The notes: generated from the letters alone by a model not told the origin. DNA of 64,000 nt from Streptomyces sp. NBC_01231 (GCA_035999765.1 CP108521.1:5456001-5520000); one strand, 5' to 3'; positions 37,218 to 48,181 are shown, numbered from the stretch's first letter. Program-made: numbers and translations.

Positions 37218-38237
37218 GTGCTCTATGGGATCGCCGCCGCCACCGCCGCCCTGCTCCTCGCCGCCCTGCTCACCGCGCTGCTCCGGGCCCCGGCCCAGCG
37301 GCTCGGGATCGTCGACCGGCGGCGGCAGCGGGCCGTTCCGTTGTGCGGCGGGATCGCCGTCGCGCTCGCCACCTGTCTGGTCGCGGCGGCAGGCGGGTGG
37401 ACCGGGTTCGCGCCGCTGGACGGCGGGACGCGCGCGCTGCTCGTGGCCGGGGCCGCGGTCGCCGTGCTCGGTCTGGTCGCCGACGTGCGGCGGGTCAAGG
37501 CCCGGCTCCTCGTGGGCGGTACGGCCCTGGCGGCGGTCTGGGTGGTGCCGTACGCCGAACTCGGGCTCGGCGGCGGGGTGTTGGCGGTCGGCTGGATCGT
37601 GTTCGTCGCCGTCGGCTTCAAGGCGCTCGATCACGCGGACGCGCTGGCCGGGACCGTGGCCGTGGTGACCGCCTTCGGGGTGGGGGCCATGGCGGCGGCC
37701 GAGATGATGGACGGACCGGCCGCGCTGCTGAGCGTGCTGGCCGCCGCGCTGACCGGGTTCCTGATGCACAACCGTCCTCCCGCGCGCGCGGGACTCGGTT
37801 CCTGCGGGGCGCTGTTCGCGGGGTTCGTGCTCGCGTCGGCGGCCGTGATCACCCGCGCCGGGCACGAACCGGCGTCCAGCGCGGGGGTGTTGTTCGCGCT
37901 GACGGCGGTCGCGTGCGCCGATGTGGCCCTCGTGCTGCTCTCACGCCGACTGGCCGGGCGGCCCCTGCTGCGCAGCGGTCCGGACCATCTCGCGCACCGG
38001 CTGCGACGGCTCGGGCTCACCTCCGGCGGGGCCGCGGTGGTGCTCGGTGTGGGGTCGTGTTCCGGGGTACTCGTCGCGGTTCTCGCGCATCTGGGGTGGA
38101 TCGCCGGGTCGGGGGTGTACTGGGTGGCTGGCGGCGCCCTGGTCGTCGTGCTGGGACTCCTTCGAGTACGTCCTTACGGGCCGCGCCGCACGGAGAATAC
38201 GCAGGTCAGAGCCCAGTTGCGTGTAAGGAACGGATAA
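37218..38237 (+). CDS. MraY/WecA-like membrane protein lacking catalytic aspartates
   Basis: 339-aa protein with about ten membrane helices, in the plan of polyprenyl-phosphate sugar-1-phosphate transferases (glycosyltransferase family 4). The expected acidic motifs are altered. LGLVADVRR replaces LGLxDD; FKALDHADALAG replaces the NxxDGxDGLA motif; HNRPPARAGLGSCG replaces HNxxPAxxFMGDxG, with no Asp at the key position. It may therefore be catalytically inactive or use a different chemistry. GTG start at 37218 without an obvious ribosome binding site. It lies 95 bp upstream of dnaK, but dnaK has its own HspR-controlled promoter. Confidence 0.78.
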   Translation: MLYGIAAATAALLLAALLTALLRAPAQRLGIVDRRRQRAVPLCGGIAVALATCLVAAAGGWTGFAPLDGGTRALLVAGAAVAVLGLVADVRRVKARLLVGGTALAAVWVVPYAELGLGGGVLAVGWIVFVAVGFKALDHADALAGTVAVVTAFGVGAMAAAEMMDGPAALLSVLAAALTGFLMHNRPPARAGLGSCGALFAGFVLASAAVITRAGHEPASSAGVLFALTAVACADVALVLLSRRLAGRPLLRSGPDHLAHRLRRLGLTSGGAAVVLGVGSCSGVLVAVLAHLGWIAGSGVYWVAGGALVVVLGLLRVRPYGPRRTENTQVRAQLRVRNG

Positions 38238-38240
38238 GAG

Positions 38241-38261
38241 TTGAGTCTGCCCGACTCAGGT
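38241..38261 (+). promoter_or_regulatory. Variant HAIR element (HspR site) upstream of dnaK
   Basis: GTTGAGT-N7-ACTCAGG matches the HAIR consensus CTTGAGT-N7-ACTCAAG at 12 of 14 positions. It lies 51 bp upstream of the closer element, consistent with multiple HspR sites known at Streptomyces dnaK promoters. Confidence 0.75.
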
Positions 38262-38291
38262 CTGTTGACCGCAGGCTGGACGTCGTGCACA

Positions 38292-40854
<2,563 letters not shown>

Positions 40855-40896
40855 GCTTGAACCGAGAAGGACAAGAAGGAAGGAGGGACGTCGAGG

Positions 40897-42075
40897 ATGA
40901 GCACCAAGGACTTCATCGAGAAGGACTACTACAAGGTTCTCGGCGTCCCCAAGGACGCCACCGAGGCCGAGATCAAGAAGGCCTACCGGAAGCTCGCCCG
41001 CGAGTACCACCCGGACGCCAACAAGGGGAACGTCAAGGCCGAGGAGCGCTTCAAGGAGATCTCCGAGGCGAACGACATCCTCGGCGACCCGAAGAAGCGC
41101 AAGGAGTACGACGAGGCGCGGGCCCTGTTCGGAAGCGGCGGCTTCCGGCCGGGTCCGGCCGGCGGCGGCTCGTTCAACTTCGACCTGGGTGACCTCTTCG
41201 GAGGCGGACCCCAGGGCGGGGGAAACGCCGGCGGTTTCGGCGGCGGGATCGGTGACGTCTTCGGGGGCCTGTTCAACCGGGGCGGCGCGGGCACGGGGAC
41301 GCGTACGCAGCCCCGGCGCGGCCAGGACATCGACACCGAGGTCAGCCTCAGCTTCACCGAGGCGATCGAGGGTGCGACCGTCCCGCTGCGGATGTCCTCG
41401 CAGCAGCCCTGCAAGGCGTGCTCCGGCACCGGCGACAAGAACGGCAACCCGCGGGTGTGCCCGACCTGCGTCGGGACCGGGCAGGTCGCGAGGGGTTCGG
41501 GCGGCGGTTTCTCACTGACGGACCCCTGCCCGGACTGCAAGGGTCGCGGTCTGATCTCCGAGGACCCCTGCGAGATCTGCCACGGCAGCGGACGGGCCAA
41601 GTCGTCGCGGACCATGCAGGTCCGCATCCCCGCCGGGGTCTCCGACGGCCAGCGCATCCGCCTGCGCGCCAAGGGAGCACCCGGCGAACGGGGCGGCCCG
41701 TCGGGCGACCTGTACGTCACCGTGCATGTCGACGTCCACCCGGTCTTCGGCCGCAAGGGCGACAACCTCACGGTGACCGTCCCGGTCACGTTCGCGGAGG
41801 CGGCCCTCGGCGGCGAGGTCAGGGTGCCCACCCTGGGCGGCCCGCCGGTGACGCTGAAGCTGCCGCCGGGTACGCCCAACGGCCGCACCATGCGCGCCCG
41901 CGGCAAGGGCGCGGTCCGCAAGGACGGCACCCGCGGCGATCTGTTGGTCACCGTCGAGGTGAGTGTCCCGAGGGACGTGACGGGGAAGGCTCGTGACGCG
42001 CTGGAGGCGTATCGCGAGGCGACCGCGGGTGAGGACCCGCGGGCGGAGCTGTTCCAGGCCGCGAAGGGAGCATGA
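40897..42075 (+). CDS. dnaJ: Chaperone DnaJ
   Basis: 392-aa type A Hsp40. The J domain has the HPD tripeptide at 38-40, and a Gly/Phe-rich linker follows at about 85-135. Four zinc-finger repeats are present (CKACSGTG, CPTCVGTG, CPDCKGRG, CEICHGSG), then two beta-sandwich substrate domains. It stimulates DnaK ATP hydrolysis and delivers clients. Start ATG at 40897 with GGAGGGA upstream. It overlaps hspR by 4 bp. Confidence 0.98.
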   Translation: MSTKDFIEKDYYKVLGVPKDATEAEIKKAYRKLAREYHPDANKGNVKAEERFKEISEANDILGDPKKRKEYDEARALFGSGGFRPGPAGGGSFNFDLGDLFGGGPQGGGNAGGFGGGIGDVFGGLFNRGGAGTGTRTQPRRGQDIDTEVSLSFTEAIEGATVPLRMSSQQPCKACSGTGDKNGNPRVCPTCVGTGQVARGSGGGFSLTDPCPDCKGRGLISEDPCEICHGSGRAKSSRTMQVRIPAGVSDGQRIRLRAKGAPGERGGPSGDLYVTVHVDVHPVFGRKGDNLTVTVPVTFAEAALGGEVRVPTLGGPPVTLKLPPGTPNGRTMRARGKGAVRKDGTRGDLLVTVEVSVPRDVTGKARDALEAYREATAGEDPRAELFQAAKGA

Positions 42076-42533
42076 GTGGGATGGACGGTCGTCGACGCAA
42101 CCCGTATGAACTGACCGAGGAAACCCCGGTCTACGTCATCTCGGTGGCGGCCCAGCTCTCCGGCCTGCACCCGCAGACCCTGCGCCAGTACGACCGTCTC
42201 GGCCTGGTCTCCCCGGACCGCACCCCCGGCCGGGGCCGGCGCTACTCGGCCCGCGACATCGAACTGCTGCGTACCGTCCAGCAGTTGTCGCAGGACGAGG
42301 GCATCAACCTGGCCGGCATCAAGCGCATCATCGAGCTGGAGAACCAGGTCGTCGCCCTCCAGTCCCGCCTCGCGGAAATGCAGGCGGCCCTGGACGGCGC
42401 GGCGGCCGCGATGCAGCAGCGCGAGGCGGCGGTGCACGCGTCGTACCGCCGCGACCTGGTCCCGTACCAGGAGGTGCAGCAGACCAGCGCGCTGGTGGTG
42501 TGGCGGCCGAAGCGACAGCAGACGTCCGACTGA
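42072..42533 (+). CDS. hspR: Heat-shock repressor HspR (MerR family)
   Basis: 153-aa MerR-type repressor. The winged helix at about 20-70 contains YVISVAAQLSGLHPQTLRQYDRLGLVSP and GRRYSARDIELLR, followed by the coiled-coil helix INLAGIKRIIELENQVVALQSRLAEMQAAL. It binds HAIR operators (CTTGAGT-N7-ACTCAAG) together with DnaK. Its targets in this window should be the dnaK and clpB promoters, both carrying such sites. ATG start overlaps the dnaJ stop; last gene of the operon, followed by a terminator. Confidence 0.97.
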   Translation: MSGMDGRRRNPYELTEETPVYVISVAAQLSGLHPQTLRQYDRLGLVSPDRTPGRGRRYSARDIELLRTVQQLSQDEGINLAGIKRIIELENQVVALQSRLAEMQAALDGAAAAMQQREAAVHASYRRDLVPYQEVQQTSALVVWRPKRQQTSD

Positions 42534-42553
42534 CGTCGCGTCAACTGACCTGA

Positions 42554-42587
42554 GGGGTCCGGAGGTTCACCTGAACCTCCGGACCCC
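42554..42587. terminator. Terminator of the dnaK operon
   Basis: GGGGTCCGGAGGTTCA (42554-42569) pairs perfectly with 42572-42587, giving a 14- to 16-bp stem, 20 bp after hspR and 23 bp before the end of the convergent oxidoreductase gene. Likely works in both directions. Confidence 0.92.
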
Positions 42588-42610
42588 GAGTCATTGCCAG
42601 GACGTGTGGG

Positions 42611-43537
42611 TCATCCTGGGAGTATGACCAACTTGCCGCGGACGTGGCCGCCCTCGCTCTCACGGTGTGCCTCGCCGGCCTCGGCCAGCGAGTACGTTCT
42701 GCCCACCGGCACCGTCAACTCGCCGCTCGCCGCCAGCGCCGCGGCTCTGGCCAGCCGCTCGGGAAGCTCATGAGTGTCGGCGGACACGAACCGCACACCG
42801 AGTTCAGCCGCGTTGAAGGCGGCAATGGTCGCCACCCGCGCGGGGCCGCCGACCACGTCGATCAACGCCGGCAGCGAGCCCTTTCCCATCATGTCGAGTG
42901 CCGCGTCCACGCCCTGGGGCGTGACCGCGCGGATCCGCTCGGCCAGCCCGTCGCCGTAGGTCACCGGTTCGGTCTTGAGCGAGCGGAGGTACTCGTGGTT
43001 GTGCTCGCCGGCGGTGCCGATCACGGTGGCGCCGAGATGCGTGGCGAGCTGCACGGCCACTGTGCCGACCCCGCCCGCCGCCCCATCGACAACAACGGTC
43101 TCCCCGGGCTTCAAACCGATGTCGGCAAGTGCCTGGTAGGCCGTGTTGGCGGCCACCGGCAGCGCGGCGGCGACCTCCCAGGACACCGCCTCCGGCTTGC
43201 GCGCGAGCTGTCCCGCCGGTGCCAACGCCACCTCGGCGTAACCGCCGGAGCCGATGGAGCCGAACACCTCGTCGCCGACCGTCAGGCCGCTCACGCCGGT
43301 GCCGATCTCCTCCACCACGCCGGCCACGTCGCCGCCGGGCACCAGGGGTAACTCCACCGGCATCATCGCCGCCAAGGCGCCGGTGCGCAGTTTCCAGTCG
43401 ATCGGATTCACACCTGAGGCCCGGACTCTGATCAGTACCTCCCCCGGCCCAGGGCGAGGAGCCTCGAGTTCGACGACACCCAACACCTCGGGGCCGCCGT
43501 ACTGCGTGTACTGAACCGCACGATACGTCTCGGTCAT
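42611..43537 (-). CDS. NADP-dependent quinone oxidoreductase-like protein
   Basis: 308-aa medium-chain dehydrogenase/reductase of the zinc-independent quinone oxidoreductase group. The GroES-like domain has YGGPEVLGVVELEAP and VRASGVNPIDWKLRTG. The nucleotide-binding domain carries VVDGAAGGVGTVAVQLATHLGATVIGTAG. No structural or catalytic zinc ligands are visible. ATG at 43537 with AAGGACAG upstream. It likely reduces quinones or enones with NADPH. Monocistronic and convergent with the chaperone operon. Confidence 0.9.
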   Translation of the reverse strand: MTETYRAVQYTQYGGPEVLGVVELEAPRPGPGEVLIRVRASGVNPIDWKLRTGALAAMMPVELPLVPGGDVAGVVEEIGTGVSGLTVGDEVFGSIGSGGYAEVALAPAGQLARKPEAVSWEVAAALPVAANTAYQALADIGLKPGETVVVDGAAGGVGTVAVQLATHLGATVIGTAGEHNHEYLRSLKTEPVTYGDGLAERIRAVTPQGVDAALDMMGKGSLPALIDVVGGPARVATIAAFNAAELGVRFVSADTHELPERLARAAALAASGELTVPVGRTYSLAEAGEAHRESEGGHVRGKLVILPG

Positions 43538-43672
43538 GTCTGTCCTTCTTGTCCTGTCGGGTCCTGCGTCCGGCTGTCAGACGCTCTGGTCGAGCAGACG
43601 GCGATGGCCGACGGGCAGCCGCCGTCGTCGTTGACTGCGCTGTTTACGGGCGTGCCTTCCCGACCCGCGCGG

Positions 43673-43855
43673 TCAGCCGTCGGCCTTGAGGCTCCGCAGG
43701 AGAGCGGCGAGGCCGTCGGGGGCGGCGGTCAGGATGACGTGGGGGGTGTCGCTCTCGCGGAGGCGGATCGATCCGTCGGGGGTGGGGGCGACGTAGAGGC
43801 AGTTTTGTTCGGGTCCTCCGCTGAACGAGGACTTCTGCCAATCCAGTTCGGGCAT
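43673..43855 (-). CDS. DUF397 small protein (copy 1)
   Basis: 60-aa DUF397 protein, recognised from MPELDWQKSSFSGGPEQNCLYVA and DGSIRLRESDTPHVIL. The ATG at 43855 has GGGAGG about 6 nt upstream. Proteins of this type accompany DUF5753-type XRE regulators in Streptomyces (for example in whiJ loci), but here the neighbour is a methyltransferase and the regulator is one gene further away. About 85 bp of it are nearly identical to copy 2. Confidence 0.88.
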   Translation of the reverse strand: MPELDWQKSSFSGGPEQNCLYVAPTPDGSIRLRESDTPHVILTAAPDGLAALLRSLKADG

Positions 43856-43940
43856 CCGAGCCTCCCTATTGCTGTGACCGGCAACGTTCACCAGTTTGTG
43901 GATAAACGGGGAGCCGGGCAGGACGGAACCGATGTCTGGA

Positions 43941-44723
43941 CTACTGCGCTGAGGGAGCTGGCTGTGCGGTGAGCACGGGCTGGTAGTAGCCGCTGGAGGC
44001 CGGACTGTGCCAGGTGATGTTGGTGAAGCCGGCTTCAGTCACAAACTCTGTCAGCTGCGGGGACGTCAGCGCCCAGTAGGTGCTCCGGCGGACTCGGACA
44101 TGCCAGGTGTCCTCCAGGGGAGTGAGCTGGAAGTGCTCGAGGTCGTAGCGCTCGCCGTCTTCATGCCAGTGCCACAGCTGGAAGGTGATCACTTGGCCGT
44201 CGCGTGTTTCCGAGACCTGGGGAGGTGTCGCCGTGGGTCTGGCCTGTCGCGCCTCGTCATAGGCCCGGACAGTGATCACCAACAGTCCGTCGTCTCGGAG
44301 CACCCGTCTCATGCCGAGGAGTGCCGCCCGGAGATCCTGCCCGGAGAGCAAGTGCGGGAGCGAGTTGTCCGCGCAGAGGACGACGTCGAATGACGCATGT
44401 CTGAACGGCAGTTGGCGCATGTCAGCCGCAGCAGCCGGAAGCCGACTGCCCCGGGCCGCCGCTTCCGCGGCGGCGCGCGCGGCGGCGACCGGGCTCAGGT
44501 CGCTGCCGACGACCTGGTGCCCGGCCCGGGCCAGCCCGATGGCCTGGGTGCCGATCCCGCACGAGCAGTCCAGGACGGTGTGCGGTCCCGCACCGAGAGA
44601 TTGGAGGACGAGCCCGCCCAATACCTCGGCCTGGTAGGCCATGCTCGCGTCCCAGTCCCGGAACATCAGGTGGTAGTCGTCGGCCAGCTCGTCGTAGAAA
44701 TCCCGCACGGAGAGCTCGGACAT
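43941..44723 (-). CDS. Class I SAM-dependent methyltransferase
   Basis: 260-aa methyltransferase from ATG at 44723 (GGTGGG 5 nt upstream); a GTG at 44732 would add three residues. SAM motif I is VLDCSCGIGTQAIGLA, the acidic post-motif is VVGSDLS, motif II-like is FDVVLCADNSLPHLL, and motif III-like is LRDDGLLVITVR. The N-terminal YDELADDYHLMFRDWDASM resembles glycine/sarcosine-type N-methyltransferases. The substrate is not predictable. It sits between two DUF397 genes, apparently inserted in a whiJ-like cluster. Confidence 0.88.
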   Translation of the reverse strand: MSELSVRDFYDELADDYHLMFRDWDASMAYQAEVLGGLVLQSLGAGPHTVLDCSCGIGTQAIGLARAGHQVVGSDLSPVAAARAAAEAAARGSRLPAAAADMRQLPFRHASFDVVLCADNSLPHLLSGQDLRAALLGMRRVLRDDGLLVITVRAYDEARQARPTATPPQVSETRDGQVITFQLWHWHEDGERYDLEHFQLTPLEDTWHVRVRRSTYWALTSPQLTEFVTEAGFTNITWHSPASSGYYQPVLTAQPAPSAQ

Positions 44724-44780
44724 GTATCCCACCGTAGTGCGTGGCCGCCAGGGAGGACAGGCAGTTCAGGCCGCTGCTGC

Positions 44781-44813
44781 CTACAGGGCATGCTGGATGA
44801 GGGCCAGCGAGTC
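44781..44813 (-). pseudogene. Vestigial 3' end of a DUF5753 regulator gene
   Basis: Directly after the DUF397 copy-2 stop codon, the minus strand encodes DSLALIQHAL then a stop, matching DSLALIQHVLYTL at the end of the intact regulator. 27 bp (44789-44815) are identical to 45027-45053. This is a scar of a duplicated regulator-DUF397 cassette. Confidence 0.75.
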
Positions 44814-44999
44814 CTAGTGCAGGCCGATCCTGAGATTTTGGATGAGGGCGGCGAGACCGGCGGGAGCGGCGGTCAGGATGACGTGGGGGGTGTCGCTCTC
44901 GCGGAGGCGGATCGTTCCGTCGGGGGCGGAGGCGACGTAGAGGCACTCGCCCTGCGGGCCGCCGCTGAACGATGACTTCTGCCAGGTGAGTTCGGGCAT
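44814..44999 (-). CDS. DUF397 small protein (copy 2)
   Basis: 61-aa DUF397 protein (MPELTWQKSSFSGGPQGECLYVA, DGTIRLRESDTPHVILTAAP), ATG at 44999 with GAGGAGG upstream. It follows the XRE regulator by 10 bp, the standard regulator-DUF397 pairing. It is a paralogue of the protein at 43673. Confidence 0.9.
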   Translation of the reverse strand: MPELTWQKSSFSGGPQGECLYVASAPDGTIRLRESDTPHVILTAAPAGLAALIQNLRIGLH

Positions 45000-45009
45000 C
45001 CGGACCTCC

Positions 45010-45888
45010 TCAAAGGGTGTAGAGCACATGCTGGATGAGGGCCAGCGAGTCCTTCACGGAATGTGTTTCCGGGGCCAACGATACGTCGACGGGGGCGAGA
45101 CCGTACTCGGTGAGGCTCTCGAAGAGCGCCGTGTACTTGGCCAGGTTGTCGCGATCACCCAAGTACTGGAAGCCGGAGGGGCGTTCGAGCACCACAGTGC
45201 CCAACTGGGGCACCTTGGGGACGGCGTGCACAAAGTTGCCGGTGAGAGCCGCGTGCGCTTGAGAGGTGAACGGATAGATCTGGATGGTCACATTGGGCAG
45301 GCGGGCCAGTTCGATGAGCCGTAGCAGCTGTCCGCGCAGCACCTGAGTGCCCCCGAACCGCATGTGCAGGGCCGACTCGTGGATTACGGCATGTACGGAC
45401 GCGTCCTGCTGACTCAGGATCTGCTGCCGTTCCATACGGAACTTCAGTGTTTCCTCAATGTTCTCGAAGCCCAGCTTCGGGCTCCTGAACAGGGCTCGGG
45501 CGTAATCGGCTGTCTGGAACAGGCCCGGGATGAGCAGTGATTGGTGAATCCGCAGCCCGACGGCGCCCGCCTCCAGTTCCGCCATGTCAAGTGGCCCCTG
45601 TTCCATGTGCCTCCTGTACGCCGTCCACCATCCTTTGCCGGTCGCCTCGGACAGAGCGACAAGCGATTCGACGTATGTCTCATCTTTGCACCCGTAGAGG
45701 CGGCACAATTCGCGGAGTCGCTCTGTCAGGATCGTCGTTTTCGCCGTCTCGATCTGGCTCAGCTGGGCCCGGCCCATACCGATCCGCTCGGCGGCCTCTC
45801 CTGCGCTGAAACCCGCTAGTTCGCGCAGTTGTTTGAGTTCGTGGCCGAGTCGACGCTGGCGTTCGGTGATGGTGGTTCGCAGTCCCAC
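45010..45888 (-). CDS. XRE-family regulator with DUF5753 domain (whiJ-like)
   Basis: 292-aa regulator. The N-terminal helix-turn-helix is at about 10-65 (LGHELKQLRELAGFSAGEAAERIGMGRAQLSQIETAK). The DUF5753 domain is at about 105-285 (IHQSLLIPGLFQTADYARAL, LSQQDASVHAVIHESALHMRFGG, NVTIQIYPF, FVHAVPKVPQLGTVVLE). In Streptomyces such proteins work with DUF397 partners, with or without anti-sigma-like ATPases, to control development or antibiotic production. Both partners are adjacent here: DUF397 downstream and the ATPase divergently upstream. Confidence 0.93.
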   Translation of the reverse strand: MGLRTTITERQRRLGHELKQLRELAGFSAGEAAERIGMGRAQLSQIETAKTTILTERLRELCRLYGCKDETYVESLVALSEATGKGWWTAYRRHMEQGPLDMAELEAGAVGLRIHQSLLIPGLFQTADYARALFRSPKLGFENIEETLKFRMERQQILSQQDASVHAVIHESALHMRFGGTQVLRGQLLRLIELARLPNVTIQIYPFTSQAHAALTGNFVHAVPKVPQLGTVVLERPSGFQYLGDRDNLAKYTALFESLTEYGLAPVDVSLAPETHSVKDSLALIQHVLYTL

Positions 45889-46117
45889 GGCGTACTCCTT
45901 GTCCGGTCGCCCAAAGTCTCCCCAGATCGGGGGAGTTCGTCCACCGAACTGAGCGATCAGCTTGAAAATTGTAAACCTACGCCTCTACCGTGAGTGTGGA
46001 TTCAGTCACGCAACGAATCCATTCAGCTTCCCCTGCCCATAAGCCGACAGTGCACCTGCACGCGGGCGATGCCATCGCCGGGCAACGGGACCCCCACTCA
46101 CCAGGAGCCCACCCCTC
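45889..46117. promoter_or_regulatory. Divergent promoter region of the whiJ-like cluster
   Basis: 229 bp between the DUF5753 regulator and the ATPase. A locally AT-rich patch (around 45958-45976, CAGCTTGAAAATTGTAAACC) is the likely promoter area. No clear operator repeat was found. Confidence 0.45.
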
Positions 46118-46576
46118 ATGGACCCGTCCCGCCGCGCAGCCCACCGGCCCGCCCAACTCACCCACGAATACAGCCTGTTCGCACCCGGCGACGCCACCTC
46201 GCCGCGTGTCTGCCGGGACTTCGTGCGCGCCGTCCTCTTCACCCACGACCGGGAGCACCTCGTCATGCCCGCCGCCCTGTGCACGTCGGAACTCGTCACC
46301 AACGTGCACCTGCACACCAAGGGCGCGGCCATGCTCCGCCTCCGGCTCACTCCGGTCGGCCTCCGGGTCAGCGTCTTCGACGAGAGTCCGGACCCGCCCG
46401 TCATCACGTATCCCGCGGCCGGGGCCGTCGCCTGCTGGGGGAGGGGACTCGCGCTGGTCGAGGAGATGGCGGACGGGTGGGGCGTCGCGGACGAGAGGGC
46501 GGGTCGGTACGCGAAAGGCGTGTGGTTCGAGTTGGGCGGGAGGGGCGGAGCGTTCCGGCTTCCCTCGAACGGATGA
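46118..46576 (+). CDS. RsbW/SpoIIAB-like ATP-binding protein (anti-sigma-like)
   Basis: 152-aa GHKL ATPase of the Streptomyces anti-sigma/regulator group. The N-terminus (HEYSLFAPGDATSPRVCRDFVRAVL) leads to N-box CTSELVTNVHLHTKG. A G1-like segment RVSVFDESPDPPV follows, then GRGLALVEEMADGWGV (G2 box). It probably binds a sigma or anti-sigma-antagonist partner. Divergent from the DUF5753 regulator and overlapping the Uma2 gene by 4 bp (ATGA). Confidence 0.85.
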   Translation: MDPSRRAAHRPAQLTHEYSLFAPGDATSPRVCRDFVRAVLFTHDREHLVMPAALCTSELVTNVHLHTKGAAMLRLRLTPVGLRVSVFDESPDPPVITYPAAGAVACWGRGLALVEEMADGWGVADERAGRYAKGVWFELGGRGGAFRLPSNG

Positions 46577-47196
46577 ACCAAGGACTTGAGGAGGTGCCCC
46601 TTGACCGCTCTGAACGCTCCGACCCGAAAGAGGGCCTGTGGCAGGTATGGAAGGCCATGGAACTCCCCGAGGGTTACCGCGCTGAGATCATTGAGGGAGC
46701 AATCGAGGTGCCGCCTATCGCTCGCCGTTCACACGGCCTGATCTGCAATCGCGTGCGGAGGGCTATGGACACGTTCCTGGATGGAGGCGAGTACGCCTGC
46801 CATCAGGTCGTGAACGTGATCCACAACCGCAAGGCGTGGATCCCGGATGCCTTCGTAGCCCCGGAGTACACAGAACCCTACGGTGACGAGGAAGACTTGG
46901 GGGTCAGCGCCGACTCCGTGCACCTCGTCGTCGAAGTCGTCTCTCCTGGCAAGCGCAGCCAGGACCGTGACCGCGTCCGCAAGCGCCGGGAATACGCCCG
47001 CGCCGGCATCCCCGTGTACGTCATCGACGACTACGACGGCCAGGGCGCCGTCACCCTCTTCACCGGTCCCCGCCCCGACAAGGCCGATTGGGCGGACATC
47101 CACCGCGTCCCCTACGGCACCGACCTCACCATTCCCGAAGGCCCCGCCAAGGGCTTCGTGATCGGCGAGGCGATCACGGGCCCGAAGCGGGGCTGA
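46573..47196 (+). CDS. Uma2/DUF820 family PD-(D/E)XK nuclease-fold protein
   Basis: 207-aa protein of the Uma2 family. The predicted catalytic residues of the PD-(D/E)XK fold are in place: Glu in YRAEIIEGAIEV, Asp in WIPDAFVAPEY, Glu in LVVEVVSPGKRSQDRD with a following Lys/Arg. The end (PYGTDLTIPEGPAKGFVIG) is family-typical. Uma2 proteins are widespread and often multi-copy in Streptomyces and cyanobacteria; nuclease activity is predicted from fold only. The ATG at 46573 overlaps the stop of the anti-sigma-like ATPase, so the two are co-translated. Confidence 0.88.
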   Translation: MNQGLEEVPLDRSERSDPKEGLWQVWKAMELPEGYRAEIIEGAIEVPPIARRSHGLICNRVRRAMDTFLDGGEYACHQVVNVIHNRKAWIPDAFVAPEYTEPYGDEEDLGVSADSVHLVVEVVSPGKRSQDRDRVRKRREYARAGIPVYVIDDYDGQGAVTLFTGPRPDKADWADIHRVPYGTDLTIPEGPAKGFVIGEAITGPKRG

Positions 47197-47200
47197 CGCC

Positions 47201-47228
47201 AGTGCCGTTTCAGGCAACGTTCGCCCTG
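47201..47228 (+). repeat. 28-bp terminal-repeat-like sequence R1
   Basis: Starts AGTGCCG, ends CAACGTTCGCCCTG. It matches R2 (49218-49245) at 26 of 28 positions in the same orientation. Likely an insertion-sequence end. Confidence 0.75.
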
Positions 47229-47365
47229 GCGAGACGCGAGCGATGCCAGCGGGCACGGCGACGCCCAGATTGGGGGCTTCCTCCTCCACCACCCACACCT
47301 GTCCTGCCCAGCCCGCCACGGCGCCCGCGTGGCGCCCGAGCCGCTGGCTACCCCTGGGCCGGCGC

Positions 47366-48094
47366 CTACATCTGCTCGAAGTGGAAGGACCGGATGAAGC
47401 AGTCGCGCGGCTGGCCGATCGCGAACAGGACGCAGGCGAGCACAGATTGGGCGGTCAGTGGGTCGCCTGCGGTCCGGGAAGCGTGATCCCAGGTGGAGTG
47501 GAGCGGGTCACCGTCCGTGAAGTCCGGCGGATAGAGCGAGATGACACGGATACCCTCGGGTCGGAGCCGGTGGGAGAGGATGTCGGCGAAGCCGGCCTGG
47601 GCGGCCTTGGCCGCGTAGAACGCGGGGTGTGCCTGGGAGCGGTGGTTTCGGGCTTCCGCGGCGGAGGAGACCACGTTGACCACGTCCGCACGAGCAGAGG
47701 CGCGCAGCAGCGGCAGAAAGTGTTTGACCGTCAGCAGTGTGCCGGTGGCTCCGGAGGCGATGGTGTCGGTGATCGCGTCGTCGTCGGCGTCCCACAGATC
47801 GGGACCTTCCAGGTAGCGGGCGCCATTGTTGATCAGCACATCCACGTGGTCGGCGTGGGCGGCGATCCCCTCCGTGAAGGCCCGGATGGAGGCCGGGTCG
47901 GCCAGATCGCAGGCGAACGCGTCGACTCTCGCGCCGCTGTCGGGCGCCACCTCATCGGCCACCCTCTGTGCCGCAGCCAGAGCACGTGCGGACACGAAAA
48001 CTCGCGCACCCAGCCGGCCTGCCAGCAGGGCCAACGCTCGCCCGAACCCACGCCCGGCCCCGGTAATTACCACTGTGCGCCCAGTCAGATCCAC
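47366..48094 (-). CDS. Short-chain dehydrogenase/reductase
   Basis: 242-aa classical SDR. Cofactor motif TGAGRGFG (about 11-18), acidic-sheet DLADPAS, NNGA (about 90), catalytic Ser in VVSSAAEA and Tyr/Lys in YAAKAA are all present. It probably uses NAD(P)H on an unknown alcohol or ketone. GTG start at 48094 with AAGGAGGT upstream. It lies in the 2-kb segment bracketed by the 28-bp repeats R1 and R2. Confidence 0.93.
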   Translation of the reverse strand: MDLTGRTVVITGAGRGFGRALALLAGRLGARVFVSARALAAAQRVADEVAPDSGARVDAFACDLADPASIRAFTEGIAAHADHVDVLINNGARYLEGPDLWDADDDAITDTIASGATGTLLTVKHFLPLLRASARADVVNVVSSAAEARNHRSQAHPAFYAAKAAQAGFADILSHRLRPEGIRVISLYPPDFTDGDPLHSTWDHASRTAGDPLTAQSVLACVLFAIGQPRDCFIRSFHFEQM

Positions 48095-48181
48095 AAGCGC
48101 ACACCTCCTTCTACCTAGGGTCTGCTCTTCGATCCAATCGGAGCCAGATGAGGAGTGCTTTGGATGTCACGGTGCAGGCTC

